Below, piece by piece: positions 10,552 to 23,341 of a stretch of 64,000 bases of DNA (position 1 is its first letter; each line of letters opens with the position of its first letter). The stretch is from Oenanthe sinensis (Eukaryota > Streptophyta > Magnoliopsida > Apiales > Apiaceae), in the NCBI GenBank assembly GCA_028671895.1, contig JAPMAC010000196.1, positions 1,116,001 through 1,180,000 on the forward strand, given 5' to 3'. The translations under genes and the position numbers were made by a program. Under the pieces are notes generated by a model. The model was not told the DNA's origin. It made no database searches and saw nothing but the letters and a program-made list of their open reading frames with translations.

Positions 10552-12085
10552 TGTTGGGTTCCGAGGCATAAAACGCAGCGGATTAACGTAAATATAAACT
10601 CAGGATCATGTATAAGATTGGACAGATTATGGTGAAACAGAATTCTACCTTTTTGGTCTTGACTTTCACGAACTCAACGGAGATCCTAGCTTTCACGACT
10701 TGTGTCTTCCTCTCGAAAAACACCTCTATGGTATCCACACGACACCTTCAAGAACGTCTCACGATCTTGATTACAAAATGGATTTACTAGCCTCCTTTTT
10801 TTGATGATTTCGAATTTGTTCTTCTCTGCCTTGCTTGCCTTGCACAAAACACCTCTAGGGTTTTCACAAAACGTAAAAGCCATTTAACCTATCATTATCT
10901 ATTTATAATAACTGGTTAACGGGCCTATTCAGCAAAACCTAACCCATGTAGGTATATGATTAAATAATAAAACGTGTTAATATTATTTAATTAATAATTA
11001 AGTCATACATTATTATGGGCAGAAATCCTCTTCAAATTCGAATTTATATTATTTCAATTAATTAAGTCTCACTTAATTAATATAATAAAATTCAAATAAT
11101 CATCAATTAATTTAAATCTATAATTTAAATTAACTATTCCTCTAAGTGCTCTATGTGTGTGACCCTATATGCTATTATTTAATTAGCAATAATTTTATTC
11201 TCCAATAAAATTATAAATAATGAGCGGTATCTAGTAATACATCATTGCTACCCAATTAAATAATAATTAAATCGTGATTCGATAAAACCTTTCGTGATTA
11301 ATGTTTCTGTGTAATATAATCCCTTTAACCATAAATATTATAGATTAAATTCGAGGCATGTATTTAGTCATCCTCTTCAACATTTAATCCGGGTTTACTT
11401 GATCAATGAGTAGACTATGAAAACAAATCATTATTTGAGCACGGCCATGCATTTTATAGTCTTACTCAATCAAGAGGCCAATAATATCTCTCCTAATTAT
11501 AGGAGGGTTAAATCATTTATCTATCATTCATATTTCTCATACGACTCATGATATACCTGATGTTCACTTTTATCATCACCCGGTCAAAAGTATATTTTAA
11601 TGTAGTCAAAGTATATTAATCCTCATATAGAAATATAATGATCTCAAGTCAAAGGATCATTACACCATTATCACTGTGAGTCTTTCTTATGACTTTATTA
11701 AACATGAAGAATCTCACTGTGGGTCTGTCCAGTATCATGTACTCCTACATGTACCTATGTATTGACTTTAGTATCACCATACTTATAACCAATGAGATGT
11801 GGTTATCAGTCAAACAACATACTAGTCTATTTATGTATTATTATTGTCCTATAATAATAATACTCGACTAGGGACCTTTTAAGAATATGATATATTATAT
11901 AATCTCAAGTTCAAGTCATGTACTCAAACTATACAATGTGTATCATGATTCTAAGGACATTTATTATGCTAACAAATATATCGCAGTAATTAAAGTCATA
12001 ATAAATACGTTTATTGAATAATCAAATGACATAAAGGTCTATTAAAAAGAAACATTGTATTGCCTCTAGGGCATCTACACTAACA
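10552..12085 (-). repeat. 5' LTR of Angela-1
   Basis: On the minus strand it starts TGTTAGTGTAGATG and ends GGAACCCAACA. It is 1534 bp. It is AT-rich and clearly related to the LTRs at 13669-14967 and 16655-18196 through shared blocks such as GTCATTTGATTATTC-like U3 and the AT-rich centre around 10970-11300. Its 3' partner lies outside the window, so it cannot be dated here. Confidence 0.8.
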
Positions 12086-13668
12086 GACAGTACATCTTAG
12101 CCTGCTGCCACTTCTTCAAAGCAAGTAGAAAGAATTATTTCCTTGGAAAATGAAGTCATTAAGCTCAGAAAAGGAATGGGTACTTTTGTTCAGGGAGAAG
12201 GTCTCAAATCAATGATGAAAAGCATCAAGGTACCTTTGGACAAGGAAGGAGTTGGTTTAAACTTCAACAAGAGGGTTAATACACTAGAGTATGAAGGCAG
12301 ACAAGGAAAACCATACAAATATGCTATGCCCTGGACAAGTTGCAAAAATGTGGTGGTAAAGGTCATCTAGCTCAAAATTGCAAATCTCAGCGAACTACCA
12401 GAAAGAAGTTGACAGGAAGCCAGCTTACTGGAACAAACAGACAGCTAGCCGAAATGATTCTGGCAGGAAGCAAAGAACACAGAATTCCTCTCCCAAAGTG
12501 ATTCAAATGTGGATCAAGAAATCTGAATTAAATATTCTTTATATACTTGCTACTAACCAATCAGGACCCAAACTAATATGGGTACCAAAAGGTTAAGTGT
12601 TGTTTTTGTTTGTTTTATAGATATGTCTTGCTGCTAAGATCAAATCGAAATCATGGATCATTGATAGTGGATGTACAAGACATATGTGTGGAGACAAAGC
12701 TCAATTTATTAATCTTAAATTCAAAAAAGGTGGAGGTGTCACAATTGGTGATAGTAAGACTCTTCCTATTCTAGGTAAAGGTAAAGTAGGTAATGACATA
12801 ACTTTTATTGATAATGTTCGTTATGTTAAGGGCTTAAAATATAATTTGCTTAGTGTAAGTCAGTTGCATGATAATGGTCATTCAGTTGTTTTTGACAAAG
12901 ATATGTGTTATTACTGTTGCTACTAACCAAATTCCTCTAGTTGCTAGAAGGGAAGGCAATGTGTATATTTTAGACTTTGAATTGTAGGAAACAGCTTGCT
13001 GCTTAGCTGCTGTTGACAATGATCCAACAATCTGGCATAAAAGATTGGGTCATGCTCACATGGACTTGCTCAACAGATTATCCAGCAAGAAGTTAGTGAG
13101 AGGTTTGCCAAAATTGAAGTATGTCAAGACACAAGTGTGTGATGCATGTCAATTGGGCAAACAGTTTAAAAGTTCTCATAAGGCCAAAAAGGTGGTATCT
13201 ACTACAAAATCCTTAGAGTTATTGCATCTAGATTTGTTTGGTCCAGAATCATATAAAAGTATCGGAGGTAAACAATATGGTTTTGTTATTGTTGATGATT
13301 ATATACGTTTTACTTGGGTTTTATTCCTTCGTACTAAAGATTCTGCTTTTGAGGAATTTGAGAAACTAATCAAGGTACTTGAGAACAAGCTGAACACAAG
13401 GCTTGTAGGTATAAGAAGTGATCGAGGTGGTGAATTCAAGAAAGATTTTGTCACTTACTGTGAAGAAAGGGGAATCACTCATGCATTCTCTACACCTAGA
13501 ACTCCACAACAGAATGGAGTAGTGGAAAGAAAGAATAGATCTTTGGAGGAAACTGCTAGAACTTTATTACAGGAAAAGCGAGTTGCCAAGGAGCTTTTAG
13601 GCAGAAACAGTGAACACAGCCTGCTATGTTCTTAACAGAGTGGTGATCAGGCCTATTCTTGAGAAAAC
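12086..13668 (+). pseudogene. Broken copia gag-pol fragment (Sirevirus-like)
   Basis: This fragment runs from late gag to mid integrase. It has the remains of a zinc knuckle (KCGGKGHLAQNC, near 12345-12380, out of frame with the gag before it), a protease with DSG (SWIIDSGCTRHMC, about 12650-12690), and an integrase with WHKRLGH, CDACQLGK, LHLDLFGP, VDDYIRF and GVVERKNR (13030-13560). At least two frameshifts (near 12350 and 12905) and stops, such as the TAG near 12987, break it. The left edge is the insertion point of Angela-1. The right edge (13668) is where an inverted Angela LTR begins, inside the integrase. VDDYIRF has Ile where VDDYSRF is usual. The assignment to Sirevirus rests on similarity to SIRE-2 and SIRE-3 and is only probable. 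Confidence 0.75.
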
Positions 13669-14967
13669 TGAAGGGTTTCGAGGTACAAACGCAGCGGAAT
13701 AAACGTGAAAAATAAATCAAAATAGCGAAACCCTCCGCAGGATCCATGCGAAAACAAAAGATTTAATTCGAAGATAAAGAATAAATACCTTTAGAAACTT
13801 TAACAGTTCATTAATGGAAGATTAATGGAGGTCCAAAGCTTGTTTAATCACCACATATCCCGCTCTCGCGATCTATGCTCTACGGTATCCACACGAACAC
13901 TTTTCATGAAGGATTGATGTGTACTAGCACCCGAAAACTGCTTCTCTCTCTCTATCTCCCTCTTTTCTCAAAACGGCTAGGGTTTTAGTAAAAATATGTC
14001 TCTTTTATTAAATCAGCCCATAAAGAGATTATATAGAGATAGGAATAAGTTTTCTAATTATAATTCAATTATAATTAATACTAATCTAAAATTCTGAATT
14101 ATTTAATTAAGTCTCACTTAATTAATTAATTATTAATTTTGGAATTAGTTTAAATAATTCATTTATTCTATTTATATAATTAATTAAGTCATACTTAATT
14201 AATATCATAAATAAAATAAATTACTTATTTAATTTAAATTCATAATTTAAATTATTTCTCCTTCAAACGTTCTTTGTGTATGACCCTGTAAGTTATTATT
14301 ACGTTGGCAACAATTTTAATATCTAATTAAAATTGTAAACAATAAGCGGCATCTAGTAATACATCATTGCTACCCAAGTAATAATAATAAATTGGTGATT
14401 CGATTAAGCCTTTCGTGAATAATATTCCATGTAATATAATCCCTTTAATCGTGATATTATAGATTAAACTCAAGGCATGTCTCGTGTCATCCTCTTCATA
14501 ATTTAATCTTTATTTTCTTGATTGATGAGTAGACTATTAAAATCAAATCAACATTTGAGCACAGCCGTGCATTTCATAGTCTCACTCAAACAAGAGGCCA
14601 ATAATATCACTCCTAAAATAAGGAGGATTAAATCCCATCTAGATCATTCATATTTCTCATACGATTCATAATATACCCAATGTTTACTTTTATCATCACC
14701 CGGTCAAAGGTAACTTTTAATGTAATCAAAGTATATTAATTCTCGTATAGAAATATAATGATTTCAGGTGTAAGGATCATTACATCATTATCACAGTGAG
14801 AATTACTTATGACACTTATTTAACATGTAGAATCTCATGGCGAGTCATTCCAGTGCCATGCATTGAGACATGCACTTATATTCTTGACTTTAGTATCACC
14901 ATACATATGACCAATGAGATGTGGTCATCTGTCAAGAAACATACTAGTCTTTGTGTATTATTATTGT
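13669..14967 (-). repeat. Truncated Angela-family LTR, inverted
   Basis: The minus strand matches bases 16904-18196 of the Angela-2 5' LTR at high identity. The terminal end (TGAAGGGTTTCG on the plus strand) is intact and abuts the copia integrase fragment directly, with no primer site, so it is the outer end of a 3' or solo LTR. The first 250 or so bases of U3 are missing: similarity stops at 14967. The bases AAAAC (13664-13668) may be one copy of a target duplication. Together with the Angela-2 LTR it forms a large inverted repeat. Confidence 0.8.
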
Positions 14968-16654
14968 AATGATTGAGATATTTATATATATTTAATTAAT
15001 ATGAGTTATATTATTTTTATGCTCCAATATGATAAGATGAGGTATATGGTTATTTTATATGTCTAGTTGACTGCCTGTTTGACCACAAGGTGTTTAAGTG
15101 ATTTATTAAAGTGATTAATTGATTTTTATGCTAAATTGAGGTACTTTTTGATTTTTATAAAATTATGGGTGTGTCCAATAATTATGAAATTTTATATGTA
15201 TCTTCTATATGCTTTTAAAGACTTTCTAAAAATGGTGGTGTATTTAATTCTAGTCCCAGTGATGTTATATAAATCTTTCATTCCTGTTTTATTCTAGAGA
15301 TATTTCTCTTCTAAATTCCATATTTAATTATTGGAATGTCCCAAAATCATGAAATATTTTCCAAAATGTTCTATATATATTCAGAGACTCTTGAAAAATA
15401 AAAGTTTATTTTATTCGAACTCCAAAATATTTCTAAAGAATTTCTACTCTTATTTCTATTTAAAATGCTTTATCCTCAAAGATTTTTATTTAATTATCTG
15501 TTCATCAGAAAAATATTTTAAAAATATGGGTGAGCTTATAAATTCGAGATCTTTCTTTTAAAAATATAAAACTTATTTTTGTACCTCTTTTTCTATTAAA
15601 ATTTGAATATTAAATTGTTTTAAATCAGATTTCAGCAATTGTGAAACTACCTTTCTTCCCCTAGCCTTATATAACATTCCACCGCCACTTCCTTCTTCTT
15701 GTTCTGCATTTTATTTCCTCAGGTCTGGTTCTTCTTCCCCTTTTTGCGATTTTTCTTGTTTCCATTCAATTTACAAGTGGTTATCTTGTTCCTTTAATGA
15801 TTTCATACTAATAATCAAGATAAGTAAGTTTGTAACTTTAATTTCTAGCTTTGTGTGTTTATTTATGCAAGTGCCGTATGCATATATGATTAAAAGTTGA
15901 TATGTGCTTGCATGCAAGGATTAAAAATATCTTACCCATACTATTGAGCTTGGTTTTGTTAATTATCGGTGAAAAGGAGACAATTTTCGGTGTGATAGGA
16001 CCATAATCGGCCTCCACCGGAGTTGCCACCGTCGACAGTGACTTCCGGGGAGCCGACGGAGTGGGTTTAAGTTGAAGATGGTGTAAAGCAAGATGATTAT
16101 GATATCATGAACTTAATTATGTAGTTAATTAGCTTTGCATGTCCTTGTTTCTGTTTTTCAACTATGACTAGGATTTTCCGATTGGTAGTGAAATATACAT
16201 GCTTGTTTGTGTATTCTGAGTATCATTATGTGATAATTTAATTTAGTTAATGGTCAAATTAAGATGTTATAGTCAGTTGCTCGTTGTTTTCTATATTATT
16301 AGTTAAATTCCGAATATATATATATTTTTATATTCGAAAACAATATGATATATGAGTATAATATGAAGTTTGATGTTAATTACCAAATGTTTGTAGATAT
16401 TCGAATGATATATGGGAATTGGAGATGTAATTGCTTGAGCACTTGAAAGTTTTGAATTATACTAGTATATTTTCGAATATATAATAATAATATATTCGAA
16501 TTCTTATAATTAAATGGCAATAGTAATGTTAATTATATAATTTTTATAGACATTGCTTTGTATGACATAGATTTGGAATAATATGTGATTGGCTGTGTAT
16601 ATATATGATTGGATGATTGTTTGTGTCGGTTGTATTCCGACGGATAGTCCTATT
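14968..16654. other. Unclassified AT-rich segment, target of Angela-2
   Basis: There is no convincing coding sequence here. A possible TATA box (CCTTATATAACATT, near 15664-15677) is followed by a pyrimidine-rich stretch, and a GC-rich patch (about 16005-16065) stands out from the AT-rich background. That layout recalls a piece of another LTR or a promoter region, but I cannot match it to anything in the window. It ends at CTATT, the presumed target duplication of Angela-2. Confidence 0.4.
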
Positions 16655-18196
16655 TGTTAGTAATTGTGCTCTAGAGACAATACTTTTTATATTTTAAGGA
16701 AAATATTTATTATTAAGGATTATGTTTTATTGATTATTATTTATTTATTATGTTTTATTTACTGCATAATAAATTGAAAACATAATAAATGTCCTTGGAA
16801 TTTTGATACGTATTATATATCTTTAAGTATGTGACTTAAAAATGAGATTATATGAATAGTATCTTATTCCTAAAATTCCCTAGTCGAGTATTATTATTTA
16901 AGGACAATAATAATGCACAAAGACTAGTATGTTTCTTGACAGCTGACCACATCTCATTGGTCATAGGTATGGGGATACTAAATCAAGAACATAAGTGCAT
17001 GTATCAATGCATGGCACTGGAATGACCCGCCGTGAGATTATACATGTTAAGTAAGTATCATAAGTAATTCTTACTGTGATAATGGTGTAATGATCCTTAG
17101 ACCTGAAATCATTATATTTCTATACGAGAATTAATATACTTTGATTATATTAAAAGTTACCTTTGACCGGGTGATGATAAAAGTGGACATTGGGTATATT
17201 ATGAATCATATGAGAAATATGAATGATCTAGATGGGATTTAATCCTCCTAATTTTAGGAGTGATATTATTGGCATCTTGTTTGAGTGAGACTATGAAATG
17301 CACGGCCGTGCTCAAATGTTGATTTGATTTTAATAGTCTACTCATCGATCAAGAAAATAAAGATTAAATTATGAAGAGGATGACACGGGACATGCCTTGA
17401 GTTTAATCTATAATATCAAGATTAAATGGATTATATTACATGGAACATTATTCACGAAAGGCTTAATCGAATCACCGATTTATTATTATTACTTGGGTAG
17501 CAATGATGTATTACTAGATGCCGCTCATTGTTTACAATTTTAATTAGATATTAAAATTGTTGCCAACGTAATAATAACCTACAGGGTCACACACAAAGAA
17601 CGCTTGAAGGAGAAATAATTTAAATTATGAATTTAAATTAAATAAGTAATTTATTTTATTTATGATATTAATTAAGTATGACTTAATTAATTATATAAAT
17701 AGAATAAATAAATTACTTAAACTAATTCCAAAATTAATAATTAATTAATTAAGTGAGACTTAATTAAATAATTTAGAATTTTGGATTAGTATTAATTATA
17801 ATTGGATTATAATTAGAAAACTTATTCCTCTCTCTATATAATCTCTTTATGGGCTGATTTAATAAAATAGAGTTTTTACAAAAACCCTAGCCGCTCTGAG
17901 AGATGAGGAAGATAGAGAGAGAAGAAGTTTTCGGGTGCTAGTACACATCAATCCTTCATGAAAAGTGTTCGTGTGGATACCGTAGAGCGTAGATCGCGAG
18001 AGCGGGATACGTGGTGATTAAACAAGCTTTGGACCTCCATTAATCTTCCATTAATGAACTGTTAAAGCTTCTAAATGTATTTATTCTTTATCTCCGAATT
18101 ACATCTTTTGTTTTCGCATGGATCCTGCGGAGGGTTTCGTTATTTTGATTTATTTTTCGCGTTTATTCCGCTGTGTTTGTATCACGAAACCCTTCA
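16655..18196 (+). repeat. 5' LTR of Angela-2
   Basis: It starts TGTTAGTAATTGTGC and ends ACGAAACCCTTCA; 1542 bp. The start is repeated at 63706, just after the polypurine tract, which fixes the left end. The right end is set by the primer site two bases on. It is AT-rich, with several short inverted repeats between 17580 and 17830. Confidence 0.85.
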
Positions 18197-18197
18197 A

Positions 18198-18209
18198 TGG
18201 CATCAGAGC
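18198..18209 (+). other. Primer binding site of Angela-2
   Basis: TGGCATCAGAGC, one mismatch from the usual initiator Met tRNA complement. Angela-1 shares the C at position 4, so the change looks like a family trait. Confidence 0.8.
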
Positions 18210-20397
18210 TACTTTCGAAACGTTTTAATTCGGTTATGTGCTTAACAGTTTTTGATATATAAGCATGTATGCGATCTATCATGATTTTATATTGATACAA
18301 TATGTATATGTTTATATATATTATGAATATATGATATTTTATGATATATAATCATGTGATGATTATGTGTGTTGATGTATGTATATGATACATGTTTGTT
18401 CTTATTATGGGAATCGTATTCGATACGAATTCTGAAACGGCTGCCGTTGATTTTCTGAAATCTGTGTTCGTTGTCCGATTTTCGCAAACGATATGTGTTT
18501 TCTGACTGGAATCGGGTCACTGAGCAATACTGACATAGTCAGCTCTTCGTCTGTAAGCCATTAGATGTCGTTACAGCCTCCAAAACAGTAATTTATGATT
18601 TTCTGAAAATTATTTGATTTTCTAAAATTTTGAGTATATGTATGTATATATTATGAATATATGATATTCATGTAATGTATAATCATATGATGATTGTATG
18701 TATCATAGGATATGTATATATGATATATGCTTGTTTTTGTTATGAGAATTGTATATGATACGATTTCTGAAACACCGTCAGATTTGGAGAAATCTGACTG
18801 CTGTATCCGATTTTAATAAACGATATGTGTTTTCTGACTGGAATCGGGCCAATGAACAAAACTGATAGCTGTGCTATCGCCGACGGGTCTGTAAGGCGTT
18901 TGACGTCGTTAAGGGCCTCGAAATAGCGATTTATTGTCTTCAGAAATCTGTTTTTAATTTTCTGAAATTTCGAAATTTGTTATATATGATTATATGATAT
19001 GATTATATAATATGAGATATATTATATGTGTTATATGATAGCATGGTGGATGGTTATGGCCTAAAGACCCATATGATAGTGGTTTTGATTTATGGTTTTG
19101 GTTTCTAAATACGACTTGCATGTCGTTTATTCATTGTAATTTAATTATCTCGAATGTAACTCGAGTTCTTCTTGTAATTTCATTAGAATAGTTTTATTTT
19201 TATTATTCAATGTAATTATCAATGAAGACTTGCAAACAAGGAGGCGATCCAAAAGGGGATGATGGAGCAATGAAGAAAGAAGACATGTAATAGATAGTAT
19301 TTTTAAAACCACCATAGACTGACCTTGATATTTCCATTAGCTTGGAAATATCATATAGGATGGGGCCATAACCAAACACGTTTAATTTACGCACATTACA
19401 TATATGTATATGATTGCATGTATTGGTATGTATGTGTAGATATAATTGAGATGCATGCTTAATATTGATTAATCATGTATGTATTAGATACGACACCCAT
19501 GCCATGTTTGCTTAAATAAGATAAAATCTGTAACGATTCAAGATTTTAAAATTAATAAACGATCATGAGATTCTTGTGTTTATGAAATATGGATTTTTAA
19601 AACACGGAATTAAATATGGATTTTTGATATCTATAATTGGGATTTTCTGACAAAAACGGATATGCGTATTCGTAAGGCTGATGGGTTTTAAGTGTGACCA
19701 TTGGTATCCTCCATCTACCTGGAAAATGAACAATTTAAGATGTCGATTTGAAATATTTGGTTCAAGGAAAAATTGAGGATCTCTTTATAATGTGATCATG
19801 ATCGTTATAAATTTTCTAAAACCCCTTAACAAAATATTAAGTTTTACTCGGATGCTTTCCAATGAATGAACACTCATCAAATCCTAGATCGATAAGGGGA
19901 AGGACTGTCAGTGGCAGGAGACTCCTATCTATCGTGGTGAGATGCGACGAATATAAACGGTTATATTCGGCCATTGTATCATTGGGTCTAACTTAACTGA
20001 GTCGTCATAATAAGTGAAAATAAACGGTTATATTCAACTATTATGAACTTAGAAGCATAGAGTTTGGTTAAAAGTCTATTAGATAGATAAGATCAATCGT
20101 TGTTCACCAAACTATCCAAGAATTATATATGATATAATTGACAACTGTTGTCTACCTAAATAATCATTTTCTAAGGACTTCCAGTGGTTGACTTAGGACA
20201 TGACGAAATATGGATCTTGGCTCACTAGAAAGAATTATGGGATATACTTTCCAAATTAATAGTAAGGGCTATTAGTTTGATAAAAATAGTGGGAGGTATA
20301 TGATGATATACCATAATCACTTAAACATAATTAATATTAAATTTGCAACCTAGTTTATTTTATGCACTTTAATATTATAGATATCAAATGATAAACA
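18210..20397 (+). other. Long untranslated leader of Angela-2
   Basis: About 2.2 kb without coding potential. It contains two diverged copies of a segment around 18290-18530 and 18640-18850 (CGATATGTGTTTTCTGACTG occurs in both), so the leader has an internal direct duplication. It aligns with the leader of Angela-1 (8668-10538) in its second half. Near its end (about 20289-20297) it has AGTGGGAGG, similar to the Angela polypurine tract. Confidence 0.65.
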
Positions 20398-21231
20398 CAA
20401 ACAACTTCTCTATGCGATCAGTTCTTGAGAAGGACAAGTTGACGAGAATATATTTCCTTGACTGACATAGGAGCTTGAGGATCGTCCTCGGGCACCACGA
20501 TATTAGTCAAATCTCTTCCCCTGCTCTTAAAGTTGAGAATGTAACATGAGCAAATCATAGTGCTTATTGGAAGCAAATTGATGTTGCGACTGATGTTTCA
20601 TGTCTCATGCTCGCAAATATATGTGCTGAGCTTAAGAAGCAATACAAGCATATAGATGCTTATGAAACGATTGAGCACAAGATATATTTGAAAGGGCACT
20701 ATACACTTACAAGTAGGGAGAGTGAGACCCGGTTACACCACATGTTCTAAAGATTATAGGGTATAATGAATACCATTGATATTTTGGGTTTCCAGATTGG
20801 TCTGGAGACAGTTAGATTTGATCTTACAATCTCTGGACAAATATTATTCTTATTTTGTTATGAACAATAAAGTGAATAAGATTGGTAAAACACCCATTGA
20901 GTTGCTAAGCATGTTGAGAACTGCTGAAAGTAATATGATAAATGCATGAACTACTACTATATTGATGGTAAACATAGGGAATGCAAAAGGAAAAGGAAAA
21001 TGGAAAGGCAAGGAGAAGATTTGATCTAGTTCCGTTGTCAAACCAAAGTCCAATCCCTAAAGCAGACTCTAAAGTTTGAATGAGGTGTTGATAAAGAAGA
21101 CGATTGTCACTTCTGTGGAAAGTTGGGAGACTGGAAATTAAACTGTCATGCTTAATTGGAAGATCGGAAGATGATGATCAATAAGGGTCAAGCTTAAGGT
21201 ATCGGGTTGGAATTGGAGTAAAGATAGTTGC
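20398..21231 (+). pseudogene. Angela-2 gag remnant and start of protease region
   Basis: The first ATG starts a peptide with SMRSVLEKDKL, matching the Angela-1 gag start (LSVRSVLEKDKL). The frame is then lost and regained repeatedly, with many stops. The zinc knuckle is readable at about 21105-21150 as CHFCGKLGDWKLNC, with Asp in place of the metal-binding His. Reading stops where the gypsy element inserted (target GTTGC); the matching frame resumes at 61076. It cannot make a working Gag. Confidence 0.75.
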
Positions 21232-23341
21232 TGTAATAACCCGTATTTTTGACGTATTATTTTTTTTATTTAATTATAAAAGACCTTGATGAATAGTGAT
21301 TTTACGGATTATGAAAAACTTTTTAGCCACACTAAGTAAGTGTTGGAAAGATTGAAATCCGGAGATGTAATGTTTTTGTATGAAACAAATGAGTGAATGT
21401 AAAAGTTGTCAAAATCCGAGGATTTTCACTTTTACTATTTGTTTCGTAATTTATGAGATATTGAGGAATAAGAGAATTAAGTTGTGATCAAGAGGATTAT
21501 ATTTTAGAAAGTTATGGTTATAATCGAATTGAAGTGTTTTGGAATATTAAGGATTTACGCTACGAAAATCCTACGAAGAGATGCTTTCGGAAATTAATCG
21601 AACTTACGTGGAGGACTAAGTGTTAAATGTTGGATAACAAGTAATTACACCAAAAAGCCATGCAACTAGAATACTTGGCAACCAAATGGGAGTAACCAAG
21701 CAAGGAATTAGCTAGTTAGAAACCAACCAAGCAACCAACTAATACTTAGAGACATAGTTCCCTAAAACACGGAAAAGTAGAAGACAATATCCTTAATATA
21801 TGGAACCTTGCTAGCACTTGCCTTGGACTGATTTACATCAGCACACACTTTTCAAGAAAGCTGAGAAAATAAGTCAAAGAAGCAAGAGAAAAGCTCTCTC
21901 CCCCATTTGTACCATTCGGCCATTTCAAGAAAGCAAGAGGAGAAAATTTTCAAACCACCAGCTCCACTCATCCAAAAATCACCAAACTTTAACCAGAGCT
22001 TCTTCATGATATGTATAAGGTACGGATTAAATTTCACAATTTTTGGAGGTGTTTTGGTTGGGTAAATAAAATGTAGAAAATGACTGTGAATAGTAACTGC
22101 GAAAACTGCTAACTTATTTCTTGATGTTCTCTTGCTAATTTAAGGGTGTTAAGCATGAATCAAAGCTTCCTTAAGGCTTACAAGCTCTTGTTAGTATGTT
22201 GGGGATTCAAGGAAGGTATAAACCCCATCCAACCTTTGATTTATTTTAAGTTATGAGCTTGAGTTTAAGATGTGTTTATGTATATGATGGTTTAATGAGC
22301 TTGGATGTATATGATTGTTTATTATTGGTTAAAAGTTTTGGATTGTTGAGGGTAACAATTTTATGAAGTTTATCAACTGATGTTATAGTAAAGATTGTAG
22401 TGTTGATGATTAATGTTGGTTGTGAATGGATTCACGTTGGTTGAATCCGGAAAACGTTACGATTATAGCCGTCGTAATGCCCGTTTGATTTGGGACTGTT
22501 TTAACCAAGCTTTAAGAACTGTCAAAATATTGTTTCTGGACACCACTGACCATGAATGAATAGGTCTTGTTCCCTAGTTTATTTTGACACTTGAATCATA
22601 TTAATCCGATTTACGGTTTAAGAGAAAAGCTAGTTTTAGTGAAGGTGACGAAATTGAGCAAACTGCTGTTTTGTGCTCACTTTGGAAATATAAACAGACC
22701 CCTTACCAGTTTCCAAAAATCATGAAATTTGGAGGATATATATTTTGGACATTGATTAAGGCTCCTGTAAAATTTCATGCAAAGATGTTAAAATTTCGAT
22801 TTTATAAAAATGTTGAAACCAAAGTTGCGCGGTGACGCTATTCGTAGGAGAAGCTACTGCCCTGTTTTGGACAGTTGAAAATGAGTCCCCTGTCCAGGGG
22901 TAATTTTTGATGGATTGTATTCTAGGTATTCTCTAGATCGTTTGCGCGCTAAGTTTGCGTCATTTGGAGTTACGAGTCAAAAGTTATGGTCGATTTAGTA
23001 ACGGTAGCGCAGGAAATGGAAATCCTGTTTTTGTCCAACTTTGAGGCTATGATTGGACTAGCTACGGAGCTTAATAAAATCTGAAACTTTTATGAGATAT
23101 TCCTTGACAGTCACAGAAGACCTCAGAAAAGAAATCGTGTCAAATGGATTAATTTCCAATTTATTAAAAATGCTAGAAAACGGGGTGTTAAGTAAAATGA
23201 ACGTGAGGAAAATGTTAAATAACCGTTTTGGGAGTCGAATTCGAGCAAGTTAGAGGACTTGTCTCGAGTCGACCAAGTAACGAAAGTTGTTAAGGAACAT
23301 CATGACTATACGTAGATGCAAAGAACTTGATTAAAAATCAT

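Larger units (their letters stand above)
4808..12085 (-). mobile_element. Angela-1: Angela/BARE-type Ty1/copia element, 3' end cut off by LTR X
   Basis: Read on the minus strand this has a 5' LTR (10552-12085), a primer site (10539-10550), a leader of about 1.9 kb and one gag-pol frame (8667-4808). The frame breaks off in RNase H where LTR X begins. The protein (for example YEIWQMDVKTAFLNG) and the long leader fit the Angela/BARE lineage. The rest of RNase H, the polypurine tract and the 3' LTR should lie upstream of the window if LTR X belongs to an insertion. The bases just outside its 5' end are GACAG (12086-12090). Confidence 0.85.

Noticed and set aside
16005..16065. GC-rich patch that could encode a proline-rich peptide
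   Set aside because: Too short, no flanking coding signal, and no start or splice sites that make sense.
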